A stretch of 64,000 nt of DNA from Erysipelotrichaceae bacterium (GCA_017442805.1 JAFRZA010000033.1:62001-126000); one strand, 5' to 3'; shown: positions 7,951-16,274, counted from the first letter of the stretch. Notes: a model not told the origin generated them from the letters alone. Made by a program: numbers and translations.

Positions 7951-7969
7951 GTGAAAGGGGGAAACAACC

Positions 7970-8047
7970 GTGCTTAAGCTGTTAACCAAAGCCAATTACC
8001 ACAACAAGCGAATGTGCCGTCAGGGACAGGAGATATCAGACAGTTGA
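7970..8047 (+). CDS. Possible small ORF between met attenuator and metQ-like gene
   Basis: 25 codons from GTG, with a strong GGGGG-containing ribosome site 8 nt upstream, ending TGA 41 nt before the lipoprotein gene. The product would be basic and polar with one Cys and matches no family I know. It may be a translated spacer, a second control ORF, or chance. Apart from this and the leader, the 7697-8088 gap holds no other gene. Confidence 0.3.
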   Translation: MLKLLTKANYHNKRMCRQGQEISDS

Positions 8048-8088
8048 TCAAGTTAGAAATCATGAAGGAAAGAAAAGGAGAAACAAAC

Positions 8089-8937
8089 ATGAAAAAGACT
8101 TTAAATACCATTCTTGTAATCTTATTAGTACTGCTTACCCTGGCCGGCTGCGGCAACAAGACCAGCCAGATCACCATCGCCATCCCCAATGACACCACCA
8201 ACGAAGCCAGAGCCCTGCTGCTTCTGGAAGCCAAGGGATTCATTGAGGTAGATGACAAGGCCGGCATTCAGGCCACCATCGCCGACATCACTTCCAACCC
8301 CTACAACATCAAGTTCAATGAAGTTGAAGCCGCTCAGATCCCCAACATCCTGCAGGACGTCGACTTCGCCATCATCAATACCAACTACGCCATCGCCGCC
8401 GGCCTGAATCCGGCTCAGGACGCCCTCGCTCAGGAAGGCGCCGGCTCAGCCTATGCCAACATCCTGGCCGTTAAGGAAGGCCGCGAGAACGATCCGCTGG
8501 TTCTGGCTCTGGTCGCTGCTCTGGAAAGCCAGCAGGTCGCTGACTACATTACCAAGACCTATGCCAAGAGCGTTGTCTCAACGGTTGAAAACCCGACAGA
8601 CGGCTACAGCGCCGCCCTCGATTACGCTGCCCTGGCCGGCAAGACCATTACCGTCGCCGCTTCTCCGACTCCGCATGCCGAGATCCTGGCAGTCGTCAAG
8701 GAGATCCTGGCCGCCAAGGACATCAACCTGGTCGTTCAGGAATACACTGACTACGTCATTCCCAACAACGTCGTTGAAGACGGCACGCTCGATGCCAACT
8801 ACTTCCAGCACGTTCCCTATCTGGATGACTTCAATAAGGAAAACGGCACGCACCTGGTTTCCGTAGCCGCCATCCACGTTGAGCCGCTGGGAATCTACGG
8901 AGGCAAGCAGAAGAGCCTGGACGTCATTGGTAAGTAA
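8089..8937 (+). CDS. metQ: Methionine-binding lipoprotein, MetQ/NlpA family, circularly permuted
   Basis: 282 aa. Residues 1-20 are a lipoprotein signal peptide ending LAGC with lipidated Cys21, so it is anchored outside the membrane and delivers methionine to MetNI. Residues 28-165 match what is normally the C-terminal half of MetQ (ITIAIPNDTTNEARALLLLE, VDFAIINTNYA, AGLNPAQDAL, then the final-helix region). Residues 185-278 match the normal N-terminal half (ASPTPHAEIL, EYTDYVIPN, LDANYFQHVPYLDDFN, VEPLGIYGGKQKSLD). Both halves are complete and joined by a linker at about 166-184, so this is a domain-order swap, not a truncation. Start: ATG 8089 after AAAGGAG; the upstream start at 8014 would bury the signal peptide. 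It is first structural gene of the operon, three bases before metN. Confidence 0.9.
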   Translation: MKKTLNTILVILLVLLTLAGCGNKTSQITIAIPNDTTNEARALLLLEAKGFIEVDDKAGIQATIADITSNPYNIKFNEVEAAQIPNILQDVDFAIINTNYAIAAGLNPAQDALAQEGAGSAYANILAVKEGRENDPLVLALVAALESQQVADYITKTYAKSVVSTVENPTDGYSAALDYAALAGKTITVAASPTPHAEILAVVKEILAAKDINLVVQEYTDYVIPNNVVEDGTLDANYFQHVPYLDDFNKENGTHLVSVAAIHVEPLGIYGGKQKSLDVIGK

Positions 8938-8940
8938 GCC

Positions 8941-9945
8941 ATGATCAGACTTGTAGACCTATCGAAGACATTTACATCCGCTCAGGGAACCGTTGAGGCC
9001 CTGAAGAACATCAACATAACCATCGAAGACGGCGACGTTTTCGGTATCATCGGCATGTCCGGCGCCGGCAAGAGCACGCTGATCCGCTGCATCAACATGC
9101 TGGAAAGACCGACGGAGGGAACGGTGTTCATCGACGACACCGACCTCTCCCTGCTCAGCAAGAGAGAACTGCGCAGGGTCAGAAGCCAGATCGCCATGGT
9201 CTTCCAGAACTTCAATCTGCTGATGCAGAAGACGGCTCTGCAGAACGTCTGCTTCCCGCTGGAGATCGCCGGCGCGGCGAAGAAGGACTGTGAGGAAAAG
9301 GCCAGGCAGCTGCTTAGGCTGGTTGGACTGGAGGATAAGGAAAGCGCCTATCCGGCTCAGCTGTCCGGCGGTCAGCAGCAGCGCGTGGCCATTGCCCGCG
9401 CCCTGGCGACTGATCCGAAGGTGCTGCTGTGCGATGAACCGACCAGCGCGCTGGACCCCAACACTACCAATTCGATCCTGGATCTGATCCGGGACATCAA
9501 CAACAAGCTCAACATCACCGTCATCGTCATCACTCACCAGATGAGCGTCGTTGAAAGCATCTGCAAGAACGTCGCCATTCTGGACAACGGCGAAGTCGTG
9601 GAGCAGGGCGCGGTCGGCGAAGTGTTCGCCCAGCCCAAGACCCGGGCGGCAAGAGCCCTGGTCTATCCGGAAAGCAGCCAGGAAAGCGCCATCTCGCTGG
9701 AAGGTCAGAAACTGATAAGAGTTGTCTTTAACGGCGGAGAGGCGACCAGCGAACCGCTGATCGCCACCATGGCATCACGCCACGGCATCCTGGCCAACAT
9801 CGCCTACGCTTCCACCCGGACGATCAACGGCCGGGTATACGGCTCGATGTTATTGGGCATTGAGGAAGACAAGATCGAAAAGGCCCTGGCTTTCCTGACG
9901 GAAAGCGACGGCATCACGGTTCAGGAGGTAAGCGACAATGGTTGA
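8941..9945 (+). CDS. metN: Methionine ABC transporter ATP-binding protein
   Basis: 334 aa. The ATPase domain covers residues 1-235: Walker A GMSGAGKST near 38, Q-loop VFQNFNLL, signature LSGGQQQR near 141, Walker B VLLCDEP with catalytic Glu, H-loop ITHQ. The C-terminal 90 residues form a NIL (ACT-like) domain (IRVVFNGG to the end), which in E. coli MetN binds methionine and inhibits transport. The operon therefore has two likely methionine controls: attenuation and transinhibition. It begins three bases after the binding-protein gene. Confidence 0.95.
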   Translation: MIRLVDLSKTFTSAQGTVEALKNINITIEDGDVFGIIGMSGAGKSTLIRCINMLERPTEGTVFIDDTDLSLLSKRELRRVRSQIAMVFQNFNLLMQKTALQNVCFPLEIAGAAKKDCEEKARQLLRLVGLEDKESAYPAQLSGGQQQRVAIARALATDPKVLLCDEPTSALDPNTTNSILDLIRDINNKLNITVIVITHQMSVVESICKNVAILDNGEVVEQGAVGEVFAQPKTRAARALVYPESSQESAISLEGQKLIRVVFNGGEATSEPLIATMASRHGILANIAYASTRTINGRVYGSMLLGIEEDKIEKALAFLTESDGITVQEVSDNG

Positions 9946-10630
9946 GTACAGTGAATTAAGCGAAGCCTGGGAGATCGTGCGCACGCAGTTCCCCCTGGCC
10001 ATCTGGGAAACCGTCTACGTTACCTTCCTGGCTACCCTGTTTGCGGTGATCATCGGCCTGCCGTTAGGCGTGCTGCTGGTTACCGGCGACAAGGACGGCA
10101 TCAGGCCGCTGCCTTCCTGGCTGATGAAGCTGATCAATGTCGTCATCAACCTGCTGAGGTCGGTGCCCTTTCTGATCGTCATCATCGTCGTCTTCCCGCT
10201 GACCCGCCTGATCATGGGCACGGCGGTCGGAACGGCAGCTTCGATCGTTCCCCTGACCGTAGCTTCCTTCCCGTTCATCGCCCGGCTGGTGGAAAGCAGC
10301 CTGAGGGAAGTCGACCCCAACGTCATCGAAATGGCGCAGAGCGCCGGAGCGGACAGCTGGCAGATCATCACCAAAGTGCTTCTCCCCGAAAGCGTCCCCT
10401 CGCTGGTTGCCAACATCACCATCGCCCTGACCACCATTCTGGGCTATACCGCCACTTCCGGAGCCATCGGCGGCGGCGGACTGGGAAAGATCGCGATCAC
10501 CTACGGCTATTACCGTTACAAGTATCTGATCATGATCTTCGCGGTGATCCTGCTGATCGTGCTGGTGCAGATCATTCAGAGCAGCGGAACCAGACTGGCA
10601 AACGCTCTGGATCACCGGTTAAGAAAGTAA
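9938..10630 (+). CDS. metI: Methionine ABC transporter permease
   Basis: 230 aa with about five to six membrane helices and the EAA-type coupling loop EMAQSAGADSWQIITKVLLPE (about residues 131-151, given as position and order). The GAIGGGGLG stretch after the loop is typical of MetI. It overlaps metN by 8 nt with its ribosome site (AGGAGG) inside metN. Together MetQ, MetN and MetI make a D/L-methionine importer. Operon end is marked by the terminator at 10634. Confidence 0.95.
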   Translation: MVEYSELSEAWEIVRTQFPLAIWETVYVTFLATLFAVIIGLPLGVLLVTGDKDGIRPLPSWLMKLINVVINLLRSVPFLIVIIVVFPLTRLIMGTAVGTAASIVPLTVASFPFIARLVESSLREVDPNVIEMAQSAGADSWQIITKVLLPESVPSLVANITIALTTILGYTATSGAIGGGGLGKIAITYGYYRYKYLIMIFAVILLIVLVQIIQSSGTRLANALDHRLRK

Positions 10631-10633
10631 AAG

Positions 10634-10660
10634 AAAACGTCTCTGTCAGAGACGTTTTTC
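10634..10660. terminator. Bidirectional terminator, metI / DUF4236 gene
   Basis: 12-bp inverted repeat AAAACGTCTCTG/CAGAGACGTTTT around one base, with T-rich ends on both strands. It lies between convergent genes. Confidence 0.9.
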
Positions 10661-10665
10661 GTTTT

Positions 10666-11763
10666 CTAGATGCCGGCAGCCAGCAGCTTCAGCGCTTCCT
10701 TCAGGCATTCATCCGCGCTCGCAAACTCCCTTCCTCTGAGGTGGGGCAGGACGCGGTTGATTTCAGCGGCCTTGTAGCCCAGGGACTTAAGGGCATCCGT
10801 GGTGTCCTGCAGGTAATGGGAAGCCGACTGACTGGTTTCAAAGGCCTGTTGAAGGGTGACGGGCTGGTCGTCCTTCTGGTAGGGCGTGATCTCCTTGAAG
10901 GAGTAGTTGCTGGAGACATTGATGCGGTTGACGAAGCGGTTGAGGAATTCGTAGGGATTGGTGATCTGTGAGAGATCGGTCTTCTCGAATTCTTCCCGCG
11001 TAAACTTGACGGAAAGGATGTAGCGGTCGACGGGATCGCCGTCCTTATTGCGCTTCTGAGTACGGCCGGAGAGCACGATGGTCTTAATGGCCGGTGACAG
11101 GTTGAAGATCTCAGCGGCCAGATAGATCGGCAGGGATTCGACAATGCCGGCGTATTCCTGACGCAGCGTCGTCTGCGTTTTCTTCTTGGTCATGACCTCG
11201 CTGGAAAGCGAGAGTGACGGATAGCTGTCGTCCAGATCCTCGATTTCCGGCAGATCCAGATCGCCGTACAGGGTATCGCCGTCCAGTTCATAGTTCAGCG
11301 AAGCCTCATAGGGCAGCTGCAGGGAGGACAGGAAGCCTTCGATCATGGCGTCCAGCGTCTGGGGATCGCCCTCAATGGACTTCTGCAGCATGTCGTGCAT
11401 GCTGGTATCGGCCAGCTCCTGCAGATGATTTTCAAACTGCGGCTTGGTTGCCACGTTGGAAGCATAGCGGTGCATGTTCAGGGCGATGTCCTGGTTCTTC
11501 TGATAATTCTCCACCGTCGCCCGGTTTTCGGCGATCTGACTGCTGGTCAGCTTCGGATTCAGCGACTTCAGATAGCTGCTGCCCACCAGCTTCTGGCGGT
11601 AGCTCAGTCCGGTCTTGGGAATGGAGGCGGTGCCGTAGACGCCGCTTTTCCCCAGGGTAAAGGACAGCGGGCTCTTGCCCAGGGTCACGGAAACGCCGTG
11701 GGAAGAGACGTTCAGACGCAGGCCCTTCATCAGTTTGATGCTCTTGCGAAATCTTAAACCCAT
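10666..11763 (-). CDS. DUF4236 domain protein
   Basis: 365 aa. The first about 55 residues are the DUF4236 domain (GLRFRKSIKLMKGLRLNVSS and a repeated LGK-type pattern, GVYGTASIPKTGLSYR). The remaining 300 residues are soluble, mixed helical, unassigned, and contain no membrane segment. DUF4236 occurs at the N-terminus of varied proteins and has no known function. It follows prmC by 13 nt with a GAGGTGA ribosome site overlapping the prmC stop, so it is the last gene of the prfA-prmC operon. Confidence 0.75.
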   Translation of the reverse strand: MGLRFRKSIKLMKGLRLNVSSHGVSVTLGKSPLSFTLGKSGVYGTASIPKTGLSYRQKLVGSSYLKSLNPKLTSSQIAENRATVENYQKNQDIALNMHRYASNVATKPQFENHLQELADTSMHDMLQKSIEGDPQTLDAMIEGFLSSLQLPYEASLNYELDGDTLYGDLDLPEIEDLDDSYPSLSLSSEVMTKKKTQTTLRQEYAGIVESLPIYLAAEIFNLSPAIKTIVLSGRTQKRNKDGDPVDRYILSVKFTREEFEKTDLSQITNPYEFLNRFVNRINVSSNYSFKEITPYQKDDQPVTLQQAFETSQSASHYLQDTTDALKSLGYKAAEINRVLPHLRGREFASADECLKEALKLLAAGI

Positions 11764-11776
11764 AAGATCACCTCAT

Positions 11777-12631
11777 TTACAGATTATGGTAGACAAACAG
11801 CATGCGGTTCTTGCCGTTGATGTCCTTGAGAACTTCATACTTGTCGTTGGGGAAATACTGCTTGCATAAGGCCAGTAAGGCGTGCTTTTCGTCGTAGCCG
11901 ATCTCAAAGGCCATGAAACTGTGTTCCTTGATGACCTTGAGAGCATCGTCAAAGATGCGGCGGTAGAAGAACAGACCGTCATCGCCGCCGAACAGGGCGA
12001 CGTGCGGCTCGTATTCCGAGACGCTTTCCTGGACCTGCTGATTGACGGGAATGTAGGGCGGATTGGAAACCAGAATGTCCAGCCTGATGCCCTTATCGAT
12101 CAGCGGCTGCAGCATGTCTCCCTGCAGCAGCGTGATGTCGCATCCGTTCAGCCGGCAATTTTCCGCCGCCAGGTCAAGGGCGTCCTGAGAGATGTCGGTG
12201 GCGTACATGTTGAAGCGGGCTTCTTCCTTCTTCAGGGCGATGGCGATGGCGCCGGAGCCGGTGCCGACATCGGCGATGTCGATGCTGTCCTGATTACCGA
12301 AGAAGAAATCGCTGTCCGCCAAAACGTTGGCGACCAGTTCCTCGGTCTCATAGCGGGGGATCAGGCAGCTTTCGTTGACCTTGATCTCATAGCCGTAGAA
12401 GCGCTGAAAGCCCAGGATGTACTGGAGAGGCTCATTGTTCAGCAGCCGCTCAATGCCGTCGTTAAAGGCGGCCAGAACGTCTTCGCTTACTTCTTGGTCA
12501 TATTTAAGGTAGAGGTCGGTGTTGGACATGCTGCAGAGTTCCAGCAACAGGATCTGCGCTGTCTCGCCCGACAGGTCGTTTTGTTCGATTCGCTCGATGG
12601 CGGAATGCAGGACTTCGCGGTAGGAGCTCAT
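11777..12631 (-). CDS. prmC: Release factor glutamine methyltransferase
   Basis: 284 aa. PrmC methylates the GGQ glutamine of release factors using SAM. It has an N-terminal helical domain, a SAM-binding DVGTGSGAIAIAL motif near residue 116, and the catalytic NPPYIP near 190. The ATG overlaps the prfA stop by one base (TAATG). Its substrate is the product of the gene just upstream. Confidence 0.96.
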   Translation of the reverse strand: MSSYREVLHSAIERIEQNDLSGETAQILLLELCSMSNTDLYLKYDQEVSEDVLAAFNDGIERLLNNEPLQYILGFQRFYGYEIKVNESCLIPRYETEELVANVLADSDFFFGNQDSIDIADVGTGSGAIAIALKKEEARFNMYATDISQDALDLAAENCRLNGCDITLLQGDMLQPLIDKGIRLDILVSNPPYIPVNQQVQESVSEYEPHVALFGGDDGLFFYRRIFDDALKVIKEHSFMAFEIGYDEKHALLALCKQYFPNDKYEVLKDINGKNRMLFVYHNL

Positions 12632-13701
12632 TACACGCTTTCTCCGGCGATCCTGGCCTTCTGGTCAGCTTCCAGAAGGGCGTTTATGATGTCATCCAGC
12701 TTGCCTTCCATGACGCGGTCGAGCTGCTGGATGGTGAAGTTGATGCGGTGGTCGGTGACCCGGTTCTGCGGGTAGTTGTAGGTTCTGATCTTCTCGCTGC
12801 GGTCACCGGTACCGATCTTGGAACGGCGTACTTCACCCTTTTCGGCTTCTTCCTTGCGCTTGTATTCGTCAAAGACGCGGGCGGTCAGGATGCGCATTGC
12901 CTGTTCGCGGTTCTGAATCTGGCTGCGGCCGTCCTGGCAGTTGACGGTGATTCCGGTCGGGACGTGGGTAATGCGGACGGCGGAGTCAGTCTTGTTGATA
13001 TGCTGGCCGCCGGCTCCGGAGGAGCGGTGGGTCTCGATGATGAGGTCTTCCTCGTTGATCTGATAGTCGACGTCATCGACATCGGGAAGAACGAGAACGG
13101 TAGCGGTGGAGGTGTGGATGCGGCCGGCTGATTCGGTCTTCGGGACTCTCTGAACCCGGTGGGCGCCGGACTCGAACTTCATTTCCCGGTAGACTTCCTT
13201 GCCCTTGACGATGAAGGAGATGTTGGAGAAGCCGCCGGCTTCGCATTCCTCGGCGTCGTAGGTTTCGACTTTCCAGCCCTTGCCTTCGGCGTAGCGGACA
13301 TACATGCGGTAGAGGTCACCGGCAAAGATGTTGCCTTCGTCACCGCCGGCGGCGCCGCGGATCTCGAAGATGGCGTTGCACTCGTCGTTGGGGTCCTTTT
13401 CGATCAGCAGGACTTCCAGACGGTCCAGCAGTTCCTGCTCCCTGGGCTGCAGTTCAGCGAGTTCCATTTCCGCCATATCATGGAGTTCATGATCGTGCAG
13501 AAGCTCCCTGGCGTCGGAAATCTGCTGCATGACGCCGAGCAGTTCGCGGTAGGCTTCCACGGGAGCCTGCAGGGAAGACTGTTCCTTGCTCAGTCTGGCA
13601 TATTCGCGGGCATCGGAAAAAGACGGCGTATTGATCAGAATGTCATTAATCTCGTCGTATCTTTCCGACATGGTCTTAAGTCTGGCTAACATCTTGTCCA
13701 T
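12631..13701 (-). CDS. prfA: Peptide chain release factor 1
   Basis: 356 aa. RF1 reads UAA and UAG and releases the peptide. The GGQ motif lies in GAGGQHINKTDSAV near residue 230, with an N-terminal helical domain and the codon-recognition domain between. Start: ATG 13701 is preceded by GGTGAGGTGG at good spacing; longer in-frame openings add nonconserved residues. The promoter (TTGCAT-16 nt-TATAAT, minus strand) lies at 13723-13750. Confidence 0.97.
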   Translation of the reverse strand: MDKMLARLKTMSERYDEINDILINTPSFSDAREYARLSKEQSSLQAPVEAYRELLGVMQQISDARELLHDHELHDMAEMELAELQPREQELLDRLEVLLIEKDPNDECNAIFEIRGAAGGDEGNIFAGDLYRMYVRYAEGKGWKVETYDAEECEAGGFSNISFIVKGKEVYREMKFESGAHRVQRVPKTESAGRIHTSTATVLVLPDVDDVDYQINEEDLIIETHRSSGAGGQHINKTDSAVRITHVPTGITVNCQDGRSQIQNREQAMRILTARVFDEYKRKEEAEKGEVRRSKIGTGDRSEKIRTYNYPQNRVTDHRINFTIQQLDRVMEGKLDDIINALLEADQKARIAGESV

Positions 13702-13722
13702 AATATCCACCTCACCATAAAG

Positions 13723-13750
13723 ATTATACCTTACGTAAGGAAATATGCAA
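13723..13750 (-). promoter_or_regulatory. prfA operon promoter with palindromic spacer
   Basis: On the minus strand the -35 is TTGCAT (13745-13750), the spacer 16 nt and the -10 TATAAT (13723-13728). The spacer holds a perfect 12-bp palindrome CCTTACGTAAGG (13729-13740). Confidence 0.7.
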
Positions 13751-13774
13751 AAACTAAATCGCTGACCACAAGAA

Positions 13775-13797
13775 AGCAAGGCCGCGAGGCCTTGCCT
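13775..13797 (-). terminator. Terminator after DUF4349 gene
   Basis: A GC-rich stem GCAAGGC/GCCTTGC is followed on the minus strand by a short TTTCTT tract. Confidence 0.6.
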
Positions 13798-13819
13798 AAG
13801 GGGGATTAAAGGGACGGTA

Positions 13820-14776
13820 TTATTCCAGAGTATCGGTTTCCTTCTTTTCGGCCTTTTCCTTTCTGCTGCGGAAGACGGGCTTCTTCAGGAAATGATACTT
13901 TCTGTTCAGCGCGCTGACGATCAGAATCACGGCGATGATCAGCAGGATGTACCAGAAGCTGTTGATCAGGGCGAACAGAGCGCTTTCCAGGAAGAACAGG
14001 AACCCGTCAAGGGAATCGCTGAAGGCGTTGCCAAGTCTGGTAAGGAAGGTGTCCCTGGTATCGGTGAACTTGTTTACTTCAGAGATGTCGAAGATGACCG
14101 TGCTGTAGCTGGTCAGCAGGTTGTAGTTCTGCATGACGATCTCCTTGGCAGCGATCTCGCTGTCAATTTCCGACAGACGCTGCTCAACCAGGATCAGTTC
14201 CTCAATGGTCTTGGCCTGCTTGTAGAATTCCAGAACGCGTTCTCTCTGCTGCTTCAGGGATTCCAGACGGGACTGCAGATCGTAGTAACTGGTGGTGATG
14301 TCGTCGGTGGAAGTGCTGACGGACAGAACGTTGCCGTATCCTTCAGCCGCCTTCATGAATTCATCATAGCGGTCAGCGGGAACGCGTACGACGATGTAGG
14401 CGGAATGACAGCTGTAGCTGTCGTCGTTGTAGACGCTGGATTTCTGAACGTAGCCGTTGACCCTGCTGATGGCGTCGGTGATCTGACTCAGGGTTTTATC
14501 CAGATCGCTGCTTTCCATTTCCAGGGAAGTGGTGACGATGATCTTGGAAGGCATGGTAACCAGAGCGCCGGGATCCTGAGCGGTACTGGTGTCTGAAGAA
14601 ACCGAGGGCTCAGCGTCCATGGGAGCCGCATAGTAGTAATCGTCTTTCATGGCAGATTCGCCGCCGTTATATAAGGTCGTGAACGTCTGCTTTCCGGAAT
14701 CGGACATGGACTTGCTGGCGCAGCCGCACAGCAGCAGGACCAGGAGTATTACGATAGTTTTCTTGATGTTTTTCAT
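13820..14776 (-). CDS. DUF4349 lipoprotein
   Basis: 318 aa. The signal peptide ends LLLCGC, so it is probably a lipoprotein. The middle (about residues 80-240) is the DUF4349 domain: a paired beta-alpha region with IIVTTSLEME and VVRVPADRYDEFM, followed by a coiled coil near 185-225. One strong membrane helix lies near 270-295, followed by a basic cytoplasmic tail. The function of DUF4349 is unknown; the anchored coiled-coil layout suggests an envelope role. It is transcribed alone. Confidence 0.8.
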   Translation of the reverse strand: MKNIKKTIVILLVLLLCGCASKSMSDSGKQTFTTLYNGGESAMKDDYYYAAPMDAEPSVSSDTSTAQDPGALVTMPSKIIVTTSLEMESSDLDKTLSQITDAISRVNGYVQKSSVYNDDSYSCHSAYIVVRVPADRYDEFMKAAEGYGNVLSVSTSTDDITTSYYDLQSRLESLKQQRERVLEFYKQAKTIEELILVEQRLSEIDSEIAAKEIVMQNYNLLTSYSTVIFDISEVNKFTDTRDTFLTRLGNAFSDSLDGFLFFLESALFALINSFWYILLIIAVILIVSALNRKYHFLKKPVFRSRKEKAEKKETDTLE

Positions 14777-14840
14777 TGTTCTTACCTCTTCTAACTTAAT
14801 AACGAGCGGAAAACCGGAATTGTCCGAAAGAAAAGAAGAT

Positions 14841-14869
14841 TTTTCAAAGAATGTCTGACCTTATATAAT
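14841..14869 (+). promoter_or_regulatory. Promoter giving an apparently leaderless mRNA
   Basis: -35 TTTTCA (14841-14846), 17-nt spacer, -10 TATAAT (14864-14869). The ATG of the next gene is at 14876, seven bases after the -10, where transcription would start. No Shine-Dalgarno is present. Confidence 0.65.
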
Positions 14870-14875
14870 AGAAGC

Positions 14876-15682
14876 ATGAAATACTGGTTCATTCCGGCGG
14901 CCGTTGCCCTGTTTGCCTTTCTTCTCTACAGCAATCATCACCTGACGGTAAGTCATTTCACGCTGCCCTGCAGCGAAGACATCAGGATCGTTCAGCTTTC
15001 CGACCTCCACTGGGGGCTTTTCGGCAGGGATAACTGCCGGCTGGTGGAAAAGGTCAGGGAACAGAAGCCCGATCTCGTCTGCATCACCGGGGATCTGCTG
15101 GACAAGCGGCTGCCCAACCGCAGAAGAACGCTCAGCCTGCTCAGGCAGCTCGTTGCCATCTGCCCCTGTTACTACGTGAGGGGAAATCACGAAGTCTATC
15201 TGGGTGACCGCGATTACCTGGAAGAAGTCAGAAAGACGGGAACCGTCTATCTGGAAAACGAAATGGTTTCCTTCAGAGGCATAACCGTCATCGGTCTGGA
15301 TGACGCCTCCGTCTGCGGCAGCCGGCAGTTTGACGCTCAGAAGGCTTTCATCGATGAGCAGCTGGACGCTCTGGCGCCGAAAAGAGACGACTACATCGTT
15401 CTGCTTTCCCACCAGCCCCAGCACATTGATTCCTACAGCCGCTATGACATTGAACTGGTATTGTGCGGTCATGTTCATGGCGGTCAGTTCCGTCTGCCCT
15501 GGATCGGCGGTCTTTACGGCCCCCAGCAGGGCATCCTGCCCCGTTATTCGGCGGGAATGCATGAAATGAACGGAACGACCATGATCCTTTCCCGGGGATT
15601 GGGGAATTCGCTGTTTCCCTTCCGGTTGAACAACTTCCCGGAAATCGTGGTGATCGATCTTGAAAAAGAAAAAGAGGCTTAG
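14876..15682 (+). CDS. Metallophosphoesterase, membrane-anchored
   Basis: 268 aa. One N-terminal membrane helix (about residues 3-20) is followed by a calcineurin-like domain with all metal-binding blocks: DLH near residue 43, ITGDLLD near 73, RGNHE near 101, SHQPQ near 179 and CGHVHGGQ near 202. It resembles YkuE/YaeI-type phosphoesterases that act at the membrane face; the substrate is unknown. It appears to be translated from a leaderless mRNA. Confidence 0.88.
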   Translation: MKYWFIPAAVALFAFLLYSNHHLTVSHFTLPCSEDIRIVQLSDLHWGLFGRDNCRLVEKVREQKPDLVCITGDLLDKRLPNRRRTLSLLRQLVAICPCYYVRGNHEVYLGDRDYLEEVRKTGTVYLENEMVSFRGITVIGLDDASVCGSRQFDAQKAFIDEQLDALAPKRDDYIVLLSHQPQHIDSYSRYDIELVLCGHVHGGQFRLPWIGGLYGPQQGILPRYSAGMHEMNGTTMILSRGLGNSLFPFRLNNFPEIVVIDLEKEKEA

Positions 15683-15692
15683 CCTCTTTTAA
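15670..15692. terminator. Bidirectional terminator
   Basis: 10-bp stem AAAAGAGGCT/AGCCTCTTTT around one base. It overlaps the phosphoesterase stop and serves the convergent nucleoside hydrolase operon. Confidence 0.85.
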
Positions 15693-15715
15693 ACTGCTTA
15701 TTGACGAACCGGGTC

Positions 15716-16273
15716 TTAGATAAGTTTTTCCAGGATCCTTTCGTATTCGTCCATGTCAATGTCCTTGACCAGCTGGACGTAGTGGTCAGGGAACTGCCTG
15801 TCGGTGTAGATGTCCGTTACGGTAGCTCCGCGGGTGATCCTTCCCTGGGTCTCCACGAAGACGCCGCACTCTTCGGTATCGAAGATCTCCGGCTTAAGCA
15901 GGTAGACCAGCGGCGCCAGCGCCCGGTTTTCCAGCTGTTCAGTAACATTGAGACCGAACATGACGATGGGAATGCCGGACAGAAAGACGTGCTGAGCGCT
16001 TTGAGGGTCGTCATAGATGTTTCTCTCCGCTCGGACGGTAACGTCGCCATAGGCGTCAGTACCGCCGACCAGCAGGATCTTTTCAATCCTGTTCTTGACG
16101 GTGAAGTCCCGTAACAGCAGGCTGGCCAGCTCAGTCAGCGGTCCGTTGGTGATGACCGTTGTGCCTTCCGGCATGTCGGTGAGTTCCGCCAGTTCAATGT
16201 CCGGCTGTCTCTTGATCAGATTCAGCAACAGGTTGTTGTCATCGGAGTATTTCAGAGATAATGATACCTTCAT
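15716..16273 (-). CDS. Truncated nucleoside hydrolase-like protein
   Basis: 185 aa, a little over half the usual 310. It aligns with the central and C-terminal part of the full-length hydrolase encoded just upstream: TTVITNGPLTELASLLL, then ERNIYDDPQSAQHVFLSGIPIVMFGLNVTE corresponds to the partner's EFNILVDPEAAD and following segment. The N-terminal Asp cluster (DADPGHDD in the partner) that binds catalytic calcium is absent, so activity alone is unlikely. The frame is clean and the ATG sits one base after the partner's stop, so it is maintained as a gene. It could be a regulatory or structural companion. Confidence 0.75.
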   Translation of the reverse strand: MKVSLSLKYSDDNNLLLNLIKRQPDIELAELTDMPEGTTVITNGPLTELASLLLRDFTVKNRIEKILLVGGTDAYGDVTVRAERNIYDDPQSAQHVFLSGIPIVMFGLNVTEQLENRALAPLVYLLKPEIFDTEECGVFVETQGRITRGATVTDIYTDRQFPDHYVQLVKDIDMDEYERILEKLI

Positions 16274-16274
16274 G

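Noticed and set aside
7697-8088. S-box (SAM) riboswitch or T-box ahead of the met transporter
   Set aside because: I looked for the S-box core and the T-box AGGGUGGNACCGCG element and found neither; the Met-rich ORF with terminator explains the region better.
8014-8088. Longer N-terminus for the MetQ-like protein from an upstream in-frame start
   Set aside because: It would place 25 polar residues before a clear lipoprotein signal peptide; ATG 8089 has its own ribosome site.
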